Source: an uncultured Oscillospiraceae bacterium
GTDB lineage: Bacteria; Bacillota; Clostridia; Oscillospirales; Oscillospiraceae
Reading direction: 5' to 3'
Length of the DNA: 30,405 bases
Assembly (NCBI GenBank): GCA_904398675.1
Contig: CAJFPI010000084.1
Location: 1-30,405 of the forward strand
The position numbers were made by a program, and so were the translations under genes. The notes under the pieces are model-generated. The model had not been told where the DNA came from. It was given only the letters and a program-made list of their open reading frames with translations, and did no database searches. Positions 29,544-30,405 of this stretch are shown here, piece after piece (within the stretch, counting starts at the first letter, position 1; the number at the start of each line of letters is the position of its first letter).

Positions 29544-30405
29544 ATGAAAACCCTGATGCTAGGCAACGAGGCCGCCGCCCGCGGGCTGTATGAGGCGGGC
29601 TGCGCCTTCGTCTCCAGCTATCCCGGCACCCCCAGCACAGAGATCACCGAATGCGCCGCCAAATACCCGGAGATCTATGCCGAGTGGGCGCCCAACGAGA
29701 AGGTAGCGATGGAGGCGGCCTTCGGCGCGTCCCTGGCGGGCAGGCGCAGCTTTTGCGGCATGAAACATGTGGGCCTCAACGTGGCCGCCGACCCGCTGTT
29801 CACCATCTCCTACACCGGCGTCAACGCCGGCATGGTCATCGCCGTGGCCGACGACGCGGGCATGCACAGCTCCCAGAACGAGCAGGACTCCCGCCACTAC
29901 GCCAAGGCCGCCAAGCTCCCCATGCTGGAGCCCGCCGACAGCGCCGAGGCCCTGGCCTTCTTCAAGCTGGCCTACGACCTCTCCGAGGAATATGACACAG
30001 CGGTGATGCTGAAGATGTGCACCCGCATCGCCCACTCCCAGAGCGTGGTGGAGACCGGCGAGCGCATCACGCCCCCGGAGCGGCCCTATGAGAAAAACGG
30101 GGCCAAGTACATCATGATGCCCGGCACCGCCAAGCGCCGCCACCCCGTGGTGGAGGAGCGGACGCTGGCCCTCACCGCCTATGCGGAAAATACACCCATT
30201 AACCGGCTGGAGCCGGGGAAGGACCGCTCCATGGGCATCCTCACCTCCTCCACCAGCTATCAGTATGTGAAAGAGGTCTGCGGCGACACCTATCCGGTTT
30301 TGAAACTTGGCATGGTCTGGCCCCTGCCGGAGAAAAAGATCCGTGACTTCGCCGCCTCGGTGGACCGGCTGGTGGTGGTGGAGGAGCTGGACGGTTTCCT
30401 GGAGG
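29544..30405 (+). CDS. iorA: Indolepyruvate:ferredoxin oxidoreductase alpha subunit, N-terminal part (cut by window edge)
   Basis: IOR interconverts arylpyruvates (indole-, phenyl-, hydroxyphenylpyruvate) plus CoA and aryl-acetyl-CoA plus CO2 with ferredoxin. The 287 residues visible begin MKTLMLGNEAAARGLYEAG and carry SSYPGTPSTEI (24-34), EWAPNEKVAMEAAFGASLAG (47-66), MKHVGLNVAADP (73-84) and VADDAGMHSSQNEQDSR (101-117), all typical of IorA's N-terminal domain. The TPP-binding and iron-sulfur parts lie beyond the window. AAGGAGG nine bases upstream sets the start at 29544; an in-frame ATG at 29535 is too close to it. The Phe T-box lies upstream. iorB probably follows but cannot be seen. Confidence 0.95.
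   Translation, partial: MKTLMLGNEAAARGLYEAGCAFVSSYPGTPSTEITECAAKYPEIYAEWAPNEKVAMEAAFGASLAGRRSFCGMKHVGLNVAADPLFTISYTGVNAGMVIAVADDAGMHSSQNEQDSRHYAKAAKLPMLEPADSAEALAFFKLAYDLSEEYDTAVMLKMCTRIAHSQSVVETGERITPPERPYEKNGAKYIMMPGTAKRRHPVVEERTLALTAYAENTPINRLEPGKDRSMGILTSSTSYQYVKEVCGDTYPVLKLGMVWPLPEKKIRDFAASVDRLVVVEELDGFLE

Overview
The window reads as chromosome of a GC-rich, Gram-positive anaerobe of the Clostridia, most like the gut Oscillospiraceae (Flavonifractor / Lawsonibacter / Intestinimonas type). This placement is inferred from three T-box riboswitches, sigma-A promoters with 16-17 bp spacers, strong AGGAGG ribosome binding sites, a type III glutamine synthetase, the HisZ plus short-HisG pair and a GC-rich codon pattern. 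No rRNA, tRNA, CRISPR array, insertion sequence or phage gene was recognised. Genes are densely packed and nearly all look like intact housekeeping or catabolic genes.

Layout. (1) 1-2631, minus: asnB followed by a partial glnN, behind a T-box leader with an asparagine specifier (AAC). (2) 2669-4566, plus: pyrG with its own promoter and a terminator shared with the convergent next operon. (3) 4609-9660, minus: a complete branched-chain amino acid type ABC transporter (livJ, livH, livM, livG, livF) with a strong palindromic hairpin between the binding-protein gene and the permease genes. (4) 9859-11704, minus: a KdpDE-like two-component pair with a short kinase and no Kdp pump nearby. (5) 11778-12117, minus: a lone OadG-type membrane subunit. 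(6) 12195-13764, plus: moaC, a MogA/MoaB protein and a MOSC-domain protein (molybdenum cofactor). (7) 13808-14252, minus: ridA. (8) 14297-22791, plus: a complete ten-gene histidine operon, hisZ-G-D-C-B-H-A-F-IE-K, read from two tandem promoters, the first with a dyad over its -10. (9) 22828-24545, minus: a xanthine/uracil-type permease behind a long structured leader. (10) 24930-30405, plus: a PaaI-type thioesterase, then a CoA ligase plus sodium:solute symporter behind a tyrosine-type T-box, then iorA (cut by the window end) behind a phenylalanine-type T-box.

The most interesting region is the last. Two homologous T-box leaders, with specifiers TAC and TTC and a T-box bulge matching tRNAs with discriminator A, drive an AMP-forming CoA ligase, a symporter and the alpha subunit of indolepyruvate:ferredoxin oxidoreductase. 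T-boxes switch genes on when the cognate tRNA is uncharged, so these genes look like a starvation-induced route that imports aryl acids, activates them to CoA thioesters and carboxylates them reductively to arylpyruvates, the precursors of Phe and Tyr. This is an inference from gene content plus RNA logic; the sequence shows the T-boxes and protein families directly.

Nitrogen and amino acid metabolism is the theme of the window: Asn/Gln synthesis, amino acid uptake, His synthesis and the aromatic salvage candidate. The asnB and livJ promoters share an identical 13-bp block covering the -10, a possible sign of common control.
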